DNA from: Spirochaetia bacterium
Lineage (GTDB): Bacteria; Spirochaetota; Spirochaetia; Treponematales; Breznakiellaceae
Length of the DNA stretch: 63,799 nucleotides
Reading direction: 5' to 3'
Assembly (NCBI GenBank): GCA_026002025.1
Contig: BOAU01000003.1
Location: 1 to 63,799 of the forward strand
Shown here piece by piece: positions 16,178 through 22,865 of this stretch (within the stretch, counting starts at the first letter, position 1; every line of letters begins with the position of its first letter). The notes under the pieces are model-generated. The model searched no databases and had not been told where the DNA came from. It saw nothing but the letters and a program-made list of their open reading frames with translations. The position numbers and the translations under genes were made by a program.

Positions 16178-17743
16178 CTATATATTTCTTTTTATCATCA
16201 CCATACAGACGATAGTTACCGCAAAACTGATTCCGCCGCTGGCCATAAAAAAGAACAATACCCCCCATACCTCTGCCACAGGACCTGCGATGAGCAGTCC
16301 CAGGGGCATGGTGAGGCTCATAAGACAGTTCAAAAGAGAAAATGCGCGTCCCTGTTTTTCCGGGGAAATTGTTTCCTGCATATAGGTCATATAGGGGATA
16401 TTGTACACATTGTTGGCGGCGCCCATAACAACACAAACGCCAACACAAAGCCAAAAGCCGATTTGTGTCGGCGGAAGTACGCCTAACAAAAATATGGTGA
16501 TTGAAAAGAGAAAAAGTCCAAACATTGAGAGGGCGATTTTGTTCGGTATCTTTTTTCCCAGCGCTCCGGTAACGCCGGCTCCAGCCATCATTCCCGCCCC
16601 GTACACAATTTGTACGATGCTCAAATGCCATTCGTTCCCGCCGAAATGCCCGCTTACCAGGAGCGGGTAAAGCGAAGATGACGGCATAATAAATACCATC
16701 ACTATCATGGATGAAACGGTAAGAAAAAGAAATTTTTTATCTTCAAGATAAATATGCGCCCCTTCCTTTAGTTCGCGGAAAAAATGTTTTTCTTCATGTT
16801 CTTTTTTCACAAGTTCCGGTATTTTTACCAGGGCAATCGCAAGACAGGCAATAAGCGCCAATACCATATCGGAAATCAAAATATATTCCATTGGCAATGC
16901 CGCGGACATTGCCGCTCCGAGAATAGGCCCCAGCATAAACGTACCAACAAAAATAAATTGATTGATACTGTTTGCCTTGATGAGTTCTTCTTTTGGAACA
17001 AGCAAGGTGATTGCCGCTTGTAAGGCCGGGCCATGAAACACGCCGCCTATGGCGCGAAGCCCCAATACAACACATGCCAGCCAATACGGCGGCGATCCAA
17101 TAAAGAATGCCCCGGCAAAAACAAATGCGACAAAACCGGTAAACAGGTCGGCGCCTATCATTACAGTTTTACGTTTGAGCCTGTCAACCCATACACCGGC
17201 GAAGGGGCCGAGGAGGGTTTGCGGCAGAAAAGCAAAAAGACCGGCCAAAGAAAGCATAAGAGCCGATCCTGTTTCTTTGGTAAGCCACCAAATAAGCGCA
17301 AATTGCACGGCGCTTGAACCAATGTAAGAGACAGCCTGTCCCGCCGCTATTGTATAGAAACGCCTTTTCCAGTGTTTGTCAGGTTCGCTTATAATTTCCA
17401 TAAAATCAACATCATATAATCTTAGTTCATGATTATCTCCATATATTCTTACTTTTTTTATACCACGCTTTTTTGTTAATACATTTATTAACATTGTAAA
17501 AATATTTATTTTTGATTGACTTTCCAACTGATCTCTATTTACTGTCTTTTCTTTTAGTGCGTATGTTTCATTTGTATTTATTATTTTCCTAATATATTCC
17601 ATTTCTTTATTTGTTTCTGTTTTATTAACAAAATCAAGCAATCTTTCAAACTCATCTATTGCGATGAGGCTTTGCGAGTATTGGGTAGAAAGTATAGTTG
17701 TCAATTTTTCTTTTTCCTGTTCAATTTCTATATTATTAGCCAT
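16178..17743 (-). CDS. MFS efflux transporter with DUF1707/LiaF-like N-terminal extension
   Basis: 521 residues. From about residue 124 (HWKRRFYTIAAGQAVSYIGSS) it is a 12-helix major facilitator of the macrolide-efflux (MefA-like) type, with the loop motif GVWVDRLKRK after helix 2 and RAIGGVFHGPALQA later. The first 120 residues are different: a charged helical segment (TILSTQYSQSLIAIDEFERLLDFVNKT) like the DUF1707/SHOCT-type helix of LiaF-family proteins, and a hydrophilic stretch ending in KVRIYGDNHELRLYDVDF. That 5' part is visibly more AT-rich than the transporter part. GAAGGAAG precedes the ATG, so the extension is probably translated. Substrate unknown; drug or peptide export is inferred from family. 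Confidence 0.85.
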   Translation of the reverse strand: MANNIEIEQEKEKLTTILSTQYSQSLIAIDEFERLLDFVNKTETNKEMEYIRKIINTNETYALKEKTVNRDQLESQSKINIFTMLINVLTKKRGIKKVRIYGDNHELRLYDVDFMEIISEPDKHWKRRFYTIAAGQAVSYIGSSAVQFALIWWLTKETGSALMLSLAGLFAFLPQTLLGPFAGVWVDRLKRKTVMIGADLFTGFVAFVFAGAFFIGSPPYWLACVVLGLRAIGGVFHGPALQAAITLLVPKEELIKANSINQFIFVGTFMLGPILGAAMSAALPMEYILISDMVLALIACLAIALVKIPELVKKEHEEKHFFRELKEGAHIYLEDKKFLFLTVSSMIVMVFIMPSSSLYPLLVSGHFGGNEWHLSIVQIVYGAGMMAGAGVTGALGKKIPNKIALSMFGLFLFSITIFLLGVLPPTQIGFWLCVGVCVVMGAANNVYNIPYMTYMQETISPEKQGRAFSLLNCLMSLTMPLGLLIAGPVAEVWGVLFFFMASGGISFAVTIVCMVMIKRNI

Positions 17744-17874
17744 TTTTCACTTCCTTCAAAGTTTTATCCCATAATATACCATATTTTTTATAGTGACAAC
17801 CCGTTATCCAATTTTTTATGTTTTTATTTCCTCATCCCCTTCTATCCAATATTCTTTATTGTCTCTTGTTCTAT

Positions 17875-18054
17875 TTATAAAATAATTATCATACATTTTC
17901 CACAACTATTGATATTTTTATCCATACAACATTTATATAAATCACATTCACCCCAAAATATTTTCCCTTGGTTTTCCCTACATCCCTTGCATCCATTTGT
18001 TAATTTGAATTCACATTTATTACAATTTAGTCCGCAAGTTGAAATATTATCCAT
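17875..18054 (-). CDS. DUF3795-like cysteine-rich small protein, probably frameshifted at 3' end
   Basis: 59 residues with ten cysteines in the DUF3795 spacing: CGLNCNKCEF, GCKGC, WGECDLYKCC, SCGKC. The start ATG at 18054 has GAAGAGG 5 bases upstream. Typical relatives are 80-110 residues and continue after the last CxxC. Here five residues (MIIIL) and a stop follow. In the next frame the DNA continues as YDNYFINRTRDNKEYW and on to EEIKT, so a one-base deletion right after GKC would explain the early end. These proteins probably bind metal; function is unknown. It sits in the AT-rich cassette block. Confidence 0.7.
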   Translation of the reverse strand: MDNISTCGLNCNKCEFKLTNGCKGCRENQGKIFWGECDLYKCCMDKNINSCGKCMIIIL

Positions 18055-18124
18055 ATAATCCTCTTCTATAATTTTTATATACCATTTTTCTTATTTATGT
18101 CAATAATTTTACAAAAAAAATTGT

Positions 18125-18142
18125 ACATAACGTATGTTAGAC
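18125..18142 (-). other. Compressed attC-like cassette junction
   Basis: On the minus strand GTCTAAC-ATAC-GTTATGT: an R''-type box and an R'-type box separated by only four bases. The 15 bases ending in R'' (CGTACTGTGTCTAAC) match the complement of the start of the same cassette at 18715-18729 at 12 of 15 positions, as expected for the two ends of one integron cassette. The hairpin body normally between the boxes is missing, so the site is degenerate or deleted. Confidence 0.5.
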
Positions 18143-18165
18143 ACAGTACGATTTTGTTTTTGTTA

Positions 18166-18651
18166 CTAATTTTCTATTGTGCCAATCCATTTTAATTCTT
18201 TTCCTGTTATCTGTTGTATTCTTAAACCCAATTGAGCCGCATGGTGCTGTATGTGTCTAATTAGACCAGATATTATTTGCTCATAAATTGTCCTTTTTGC
18301 CCAATGGCTTTGTTTCATCAAATCATTTTGTTCATAATCCATTGCCTTTTTATAACAAAAGTTATAATATATTACTATGTCTTCTTTTAAATACACATTT
18401 TTCGGTATTTTATTTTCCAGATCATAATAATCCTTAAAAAAATTCTTGTTTTCCAAATGAAAACGCTGGTTTTTAAAATCTTCCCCGCTTTCTAGCAAAT
18501 ATAAATCAGTATAAACCAATACATGAAACAATACCTGTGAAAATGGTGCGTCCCCGTGTGTTTCATCCCATTCACTATCAGGACAATTGTCTATACATTG
18601 TCTTAATGTTTCCAATGCGGAAAGAATCTGCCTCTTTAATATTTCACACAT
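18166..18651 (-). CDS. DinB-like family protein
   Basis: 161 residues of mostly helical sequence fitting the DinB/YfiT four-helix bundle. There is an early helix with TLRQCIDNCPDSEWD, a first metal-ligand histidine in SQVLFHVLVYTDLYLL and the C-terminal HIQHHAAQLGLRIQQ segment with the remaining histidines. Members are metal-binding and often act as thiol-dependent transferases or have no known role. The gene is alone in a putative integron cassette (18136-18729), reads in the same direction as its attC, and is preceded by AGGAGAT. AT-rich composition suggests recent acquisition. Confidence 0.75.
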   Translation of the reverse strand: MCEILKRQILSALETLRQCIDNCPDSEWDETHGDAPFSQVLFHVLVYTDLYLLESGEDFKNQRFHLENKNFFKDYYDLENKIPKNVYLKEDIVIYYNFCYKKAMDYEQNDLMKQSHWAKRTIYEQIISGLIRHIQHHAAQLGLRIQQITGKELKWIGTIEN

Positions 18652-18722
18652 TTTCGATCTCCTATAAAATAATTTTATACAATTTTTTATCTTTTGTCAA
18701 TAATTTTTTCAAATCGTATTGC

Positions 18723-18909
18723 GCCTAACGTGAAAAGTTTACGACATTTTTTGCGGCGCGATAAAGGAACGCGAAGCGTTCCAGCGCCGCAAAAAATGTG
18801 GGTGGAGTGAGCCGTGGGAAGGAGCGGCAGACTTTAGTCTGAAGCGACTGACCTAGGCGAACGGAACCCGGAGGGGCTTTAGCCCCGAACCGCAAACCGT
18901 ATGTTAGGC
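18723..18909 (-). other. attC-like integron recombination site (187 bp)
   Basis: Read on the minus strand: R'' GCCTAAC, 5-base spacer, L'' GTTTGCG, a structured body, L' CGTAAAC, 7-base spacer, R' GTTAGGC. R''/R' are perfectly complementary and L''/L' differ by one wobble pair, the geometry of a folded attC. The body contains a 15-bp perfect stem (18745-18759 with 18784-18798), an inner GGAACGC/GCGTTCC stem, a 7-bp stem around 18828-18841 and GGGGCT/AGCCCC at 18873-18886. It lies just downstream of brnA, as a cassette's attC should. The rest of the interval up to 19022 shows only a CCCGC/GCGGG hairpin and no gene. Confidence 0.75.
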
Positions 18910-19022
18910 GAAGTAAAAGTCTGCTACGAAGCGCCAAGAACCCGCTTGCGCGGGGAGATGGACGGCGGGTGGGTTAAAACTTTTGTGAATATATTTTACA
19001 TTTACCCAATTTACAGTTTGTA

Positions 19023-19232
19023 TTATTTCCATGCAATATTCATTTTTTTAGAATGAACAGCACAATCATTTAAATACAAATTAATTAAATTTTGATAGGC
19101 TATTCCTGTTTCCTCCGCCTGTTTTTTGAAATATTCAATGGTGTCAATGTCAATCCGTATTGAAATTTGTTTCCTTAACTTCTTTACATAAGGATTCAAT
19201 TTTGCCCCTGAAAAATCATATTCTTTTCTCAT
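19023..19232 (-). CDS. brnA: BrnA-type antitoxin
   Basis: 69 residues from the ATG at 19232, chosen because GGAGGG lies 7 bases upstream; a start at 19247 would overlap the toxin gene. The sequence has the BrnA core KKQISIRIDIDTIEYFKKQAEETGIAYQNLIN, a ribbon-helix-helix fold in which the second half binds operator DNA. Known BrnA neutralises BrnT and represses the brnTA promoter. It follows brnT by 4 bases, in the standard toxin-first order. The attC-like site downstream indicates that the pair travels in a cassette. Confidence 0.9.
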   Translation of the reverse strand: MRKEYDFSGAKLNPYVKKLRKQISIRIDIDTIEYFKKQAEETGIAYQNLINLYLNDCAVHSKKMNIAWK

Positions 19233-19236
19233 AAAT

Positions 19237-19512
19237 TTACCCTCCATATTGATCCGTTTCCTGTTTGGTTGCTTTCCGAGCAGTTATTATCCGAATTATA
19301 TCTTCATTTTCTTTATAACAATGACATACAACTAATAAATTTAATTTTTTACTTAATCCTAATATAATAAATCTTTCTTCCTCGATAGAATGATCCGGAT
19401 CATGTATTACTTTAGCATTTGGGTCAAAAAATACGGATTTTGCCTCATCAAAAGACACTTTATGCTTTGAAATATTTATTTTTTCTTTATCTGGGTCCCA
19501 AATAATTTCCAT
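19237..19512 (-). CDS. brnT: BrnT-type toxin (RelE-fold ribonuclease)
   Basis: 91 residues matching BrnT over the full length: IIWDPDKEKINISKHKVSFDEAKSVF at the start, the central DPDHSIEEERFIILGLSKKLNLLVV block and the closing IIRIITARKATKQETDQY with conserved Arg, Arg and Glu. BrnT cleaves RNA and arrests growth unless bound by BrnA. Toxin-antitoxin pairs are common passengers in sedentary integron arrays, where they are thought to stabilise the array. The gene starts 55 bases after the hydrolase stop, with no attC-like site between. Confidence 0.92.
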   Translation of the reverse strand: MEIIWDPDKEKINISKHKVSFDEAKSVFFDPNAKVIHDPDHSIEEERFIILGLSKKLNLLVVCHCYKENEDIIRIITARKATKQETDQYGG

Positions 19513-19567
19513 ACATATAATATAATTATATTATCATTATTTTGTCAAGTACTTTTTTTAAATATTT

Positions 19568-20470
19568 TTATTGTATCCTTTCATCAAGCCAACTGATAAT
19601 ATCGAACACTATTTGTTGTTTATCAATACTTGCCAACATTTCATGTTCCGCATTTGGATATTTATGATATGTTTTATCAGTAGAAGAACATTTTTCCAGG
19701 AGTGTTTGGTCTATAAGTGCAATAGTATCTTTTTCACCCTGTAAATGAAGTATCGGAACTGTCAGATATTTCAGGTCATCTGGTATCTGTTTTTGCCGTT
19801 TAAGTAATTCTTTTAAATTTCCATATGTTTGTGTTGCGGGACAAAGCGGATCTGCCCATAAATTATTTTCTGGTAACAATATTTTTGCTCCTGAAAAACT
19901 TTCAAGCGGTTCAGCCGATATTGTTGATTTTGGGAAAAGTGTCCCTGCAATGGGCAGCAAAACATTAAAAGGAAATGGTATTTTAAGCGGAATTGTAGAA
20001 ACAGACATAACTATTACACCGCCGAGTAAATGCGGGGAAACAATCCCCTGATCCAGTGTTTGCAATGCACCAAAACTGCTTCCGATAGCGAAAATTTTTA
20101 TTTTGCCTCCTTCTTTAATACGAATAAAATGTAAAAAGGCGGCATAATCCCCCCGAATGTTTTCCCATTTTCCCATATGCATCCGTATCCCTTCGCTTCT
20201 GCCAAATCCCCGCTGATCAAAACTATAGACACAATAACCTGCATCAGTCAGTTCTCCGGCAAAATTACGGAATAAATCCATATCCGAATAATTATTGCCT
20301 CCATGCATTAAAACAATTACGGCTTTGGAGGGTTCGGCAGGGTGCCAGCTTTGCCAACAAAGCCTTACACCCTCAAGTCCCAGGAATTCACCAATTTCCA
20401 TTTCTTGTGAAAATAGGTTATAATTAATCATAACAAAAAGAATTAATAACCATTTCCTAATATTTTTCAT
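19568..20470 (-). CDS. Secreted alpha/beta hydrolase (serine aminopeptidase/monoacylglycerol lipase-like)
   Basis: 300 residues. An N-terminal hydrophobic signal sequence (KWLLILFVMINYNLFSQ) suggests export. The hydrolase_4 family core follows: oxyanion region VLMHGGNNYSDMDLFRNFA, YSFDQRGFGRSEG, nucleophile elbow GSSFGA, Asp in LQGEKDTIALID and His in NAEHEML. Family members hydrolyse monoacylglycerols or lysophospholipids; the substrate here is unknown. The gene is AT-rich, lies between cassette boundaries and reads in the same direction as brnTA, so it may belong to the same cassette. Confidence 0.8.
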   Translation of the reverse strand: MKNIRKWLLILFVMINYNLFSQEMEIGEFLGLEGVRLCWQSWHPAEPSKAVIVLMHGGNNYSDMDLFRNFAGELTDAGYCVYSFDQRGFGRSEGIRMHMGKWENIRGDYAAFLHFIRIKEGGKIKIFAIGSSFGALQTLDQGIVSPHLLGGVIVMSVSTIPLKIPFPFNVLLPIAGTLFPKSTISAEPLESFSGAKILLPENNLWADPLCPATQTYGNLKELLKRQKQIPDDLKYLTVPILHLQGEKDTIALIDQTLLEKCSSTDKTYHKYPNAEHEMLASIDKQQIVFDIISWLDERIQ

Positions 20471-20595
20471 TTGTAATTCCCTTTATTCAAAAAATACGGT
20501 CTATAATTTAGACTGATGATAGTAGTATATCGTATTTTATAAATACATTCAAGTCTTATTTTTAAAATTATTTGATAAAGCTTAGGACAAATGGC

Positions 20596-20614
20596 GCAAA
20601 CCCTATGTTATGTG
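20596..20614 (-). other. attC-like half site (R''-L'')
   Basis: On the minus strand ACATAAC, a 5-base spacer ATAGG, then GTTTGCG: the same 7-5-7 geometry and the same L'' heptamer as the complete site at 18723-18909. No matching L'/R' half is visible downstream, so this attC is truncated. The 19 bases at 20608-20626 are inverted at 21323-21341 with one mismatch, marking the two ends of the cassette that holds the outer-membrane-like gene. Confidence 0.6.
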
Positions 20615-20634
20615 CAGTACCGCCCGTACCCCAT

Positions 20635-21234
20635 TTATTTATATTCATTTATTATTATTCTTGTACCAAAATGTAATTCTATTAATTCAGGAATATAAGG
20701 TATGATTGAAAATGACAATTCTGTTGTTTCATTTATTCTATAATTATATTCAAATTCTCCTCCCCACCAAATAAATTGCCATTGCCAATCACTTTCGGCG
20801 TTTCCTCCTTTGAAAAAATCAAAAGTATCATCATATCCTTCCAGTTTATACCAATTTCTTCTATAAATAAATGTTGGCCCTATTCCACCATTTAATGAAT
20901 GTTTTTCTATTTGAAATATCCGTCCTCTTAAACCTATATGTGTAAATCCCCCTAACTGATTACAACAATCTTTATAGAATGCTTGTTCTATTTTTATTGA
21001 TGCGATATCTTTATAGAAGAAATATTCAAAACTTAATGCTATTCCTGGGTTTATTACAAAAATAGCTCTTTTATCCAATTTATAAGGCATCAAATGTGCG
21101 TTTAAAGCACCTTTAGGATGAATACTTAATCCAGTAAATTTTAATCCTATTGTAAACTGTTGTGCTGATAAATTAATAATTAACAAAAATGTAAAAAATA
21201 TAATAAACAATATTTTATTGTATCTTGATAACAT
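20635..21234 (-). CDS. Secreted, probable outer-membrane beta-barrel protein
   Basis: 199 residues with a clear signal peptide (ILFIIFFTFLLIINLSAQQ). The mature part alternates polar and hydrophobic residues with many aromatics (FSFEYFFYKD-like strands, DWQWQFIWWGGEFEYNYRI) and ends in a charged tail after a strand-like FGTRIIINEYK. This suggests a small 8-strand-type barrel, but no named family is recognised. It is the only gene of a 734-bp putative cassette (20608-21341) and is strongly AT-rich compared with the flanking carbohydrate genes. Confidence 0.6.
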   Translation of the reverse strand: MLSRYNKILFIIFFTFLLIINLSAQQFTIGLKFTGLSIHPKGALNAHLMPYKLDKRAIFVINPGIALSFEYFFYKDIASIKIEQAFYKDCCNQLGGFTHIGLRGRIFQIEKHSLNGGIGPTFIYRRNWYKLEGYDDTFDFFKGGNAESDWQWQFIWWGGEFEYNYRINETTELSFSIIPYIPELIELHFGTRIIINEYK

Positions 21235-21322
21235 TGTAAAATCTCCTAAATTTAACTTTATTAGTATTTTTCTCTTTTGTCAATCAGTGGTGAAGCCGCT
21301 TTACATAACTCAAAAAAACTTA

Positions 21323-21341
21323 GGGCGGTATTGCACATAAC
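21323..21341 (-). other. Cassette boundary (R'-type core)
   Basis: The minus strand reads GTTATGTGCAATACCGCCC, starting with a GTTRRRY-like core. It is the inverted copy (18 of 19 identical) of 20608-20626. A second ATAAC motif lies at 21304-21309. It marks where the outer-membrane-like cassette begins; a full upstream attC is not evident. Confidence 0.5.
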
Positions 21342-21415
21342 TTCCTATATACACAGCTTCCTTCACTTTCCGAAGGGCGGACACGCTGATTCGCCCCTAT
21401 GCAATACGGGCTTAA

Positions 21416-21634
21416 CTTCTGTATAATACCTACCATGAATATCAATACCTGCCCGCGCCTGAAAACGGCCTTGTCCGTATCGGCGGGATATGTATCCTGA
21501 AAAGCCGGACATCACCGGTAATCGGCAGGGCCGAACACCGGGACCACGAAGGGAAGCCGGTAACGGTCTACACAATAGATTTCAGTTTTTTACCAAAAGA
21601 CAAAACACTTTCCGTAGAATTTGTGATAGAATAG
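21416..21634 (+). pseudogene. Probable 3' remnant of a gene, family unknown
   Basis: A 72-codon open stretch without ATG, GTG or TTG near its 5' end. It encodes a protein-like sequence with a strand pattern such as GKPVTVYTIDFSFLPKDKT and a natural TAG stop just before the GH88 ribosome site. It begins right after the edge of the cassette array, so the 5' part may have been lost by array insertion or decay. Apart from this fragment and a boundary motif, the interval 21235-21650 holds nothing I can name. Confidence 0.4.
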
Positions 21635-21650
21635 AAAAAAGGAGTAACAC

Positions 21651-22844
21651 ATGGCAGCAAAAGGTTCGGTAAAAGAAAAACTTGTACGGGAGAAGCTGTT
21701 TGCTTTCCCGCCCAAGACAAAGGAAAATTTCTGGGAAGAGGCCCTGGCCTTTGGGATAAAGAAAACCCGCAGTAACATTAGCGCCTTCAAAAAGAAGTAC
21801 CCCGCCCCGGCGAGCGTCAAGAACGTGTATCCCCTGATCGGGAACACCGAATGGACCACCTCGTTCTGGCCGGGGATGCTCTGGCTGGCCTGGGAAAGCA
21901 CCGGGGATACACTTTTCCGCAGTACCGCGGAAAAGTGTATCTCAGACTTCCGCGCCCGGCTGGACAAGCGCATTGCCGTGGAAACCCACGACCTGGGCTT
22001 CCTCTACACCCTTGCCTGCGTGGCGCCCTGGCGACTCACTGCGAATACCGCGGCCCGTGCCGCGGCGCTTAAGGCGGCAGACCTCCTCCTGATCCGCTAT
22101 TACGAAAAGGCCGGGATCATACAGGCCTGGGGCAATTTAAATGATCCGGAACAGCAGGGGCGGATCATCATCGACTGCGCCATGAACCTGCCCCTCTTGT
22201 ATTGGGCTTCGGAGGAAACGGGAAACCCCTACTACCGGGAAGCGGCGGAGCGGCATATCGCAACGGCAAACCAATATCTTATCAGGAAGAACTGGTCAAC
22301 CTATCATACTTTTTTCTTCGACACCAAAACTGGCAAGCCCCTGAAGGGCACAACCGCCCAGGGCTATTCCGATGATTCCTGCTGGTCCCGCGGGCAGGCC
22401 TGGGGCATTTACGGCAATGCCCTCTCGTACCGTTACACCCGGGATCCGGCGCTGCTGGAAAACGCAAAGGGGCTTGCCCGGTATTTCCTCAACCATCTGC
22501 CCGAGGACCTGGTGGCCTATTGGGATTTGGTTTTTGTAAAGGGAAAGGAAGAACGGGACAGTTCCGCCGCGGCCATCGCCGCCTGCGGCCTTTTGGAATT
22601 AAGCGCCGCCCTGCCCCTTGCGGACCCCGAGCGCCGTCTTTTTGAAAACGCCGCCCTGCATATCACCGCGTCCCTGGCAAAATCCTACACCACTTCTTCC
22701 GTTCCCAAATCCACAGGAATACTGCTCCACGGGGTTTATTCCAAACCGGGCAAAAACGGCGTGGACGAATGTACCAGTTGGGGGGATTATTTCTATATGG
22801 AAGCACTGGTCAGTATCACCCGCGGCTGGCGGCCCTACTGGTAA
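21651..22844 (+). CDS. GH88 unsaturated glucuronyl hydrolase
   Basis: 397 residues of an (alpha/alpha)6 barrel with GH88 landmarks: EWTTSFWPGMLWLA, the catalytic aspartate in HDLGFLY, the second aspartate in IIIDCAMNLPLLYW, QGYSDDSCWSRGQAWGIYG and the closing CTSWGDYFYMEAL. These enzymes hydrate the 4,5-unsaturated uronic acid left by polysaccharide lyases and so release it. No signal peptide, so it acts in the cytoplasm. AAGGAG-type site 6 bases before ATG. The DUF2264 gene follows after 21 bases, indicating an operon for uronic-acid-containing glycans. Confidence 0.92.
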   Translation: MAAKGSVKEKLVREKLFAFPPKTKENFWEEALAFGIKKTRSNISAFKKKYPAPASVKNVYPLIGNTEWTTSFWPGMLWLAWESTGDTLFRSTAEKCISDFRARLDKRIAVETHDLGFLYTLACVAPWRLTANTAARAAALKAADLLLIRYYEKAGIIQAWGNLNDPEQQGRIIIDCAMNLPLLYWASEETGNPYYREAAERHIATANQYLIRKNWSTYHTFFFDTKTGKPLKGTTAQGYSDDSCWSRGQAWGIYGNALSYRYTRDPALLENAKGLARYFLNHLPEDLVAYWDLVFVKGKEERDSSAAAIAACGLLELSAALPLADPERRLFENAALHITASLAKSYTTSSVPKSTGILLHGVYSKPGKNGVDECTSWGDYFYMEALVSITRGWRPYW

Positions 22845-22865
22845 CTTTTTTATAAGGAGTGAGTA

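Noticed and set aside
17794..17809. GGATAAC-GG-GTTGTCA on the minus strand as a further attC junction
   Set aside because: It resembles the compressed junction at 18125 but the boxes fit the core consensus poorly and the ends do not match the start of the adjacent cassette, so I do not list it as a feature.
17672..18058. 128-codon plus-strand frame over the AT-rich region after the MFS gene
   Set aside because: Low-complexity Phe/Ile/Tyr-rich translation; the opposite strand holds the DUF3795-like gene with a ribosome site and family pattern.
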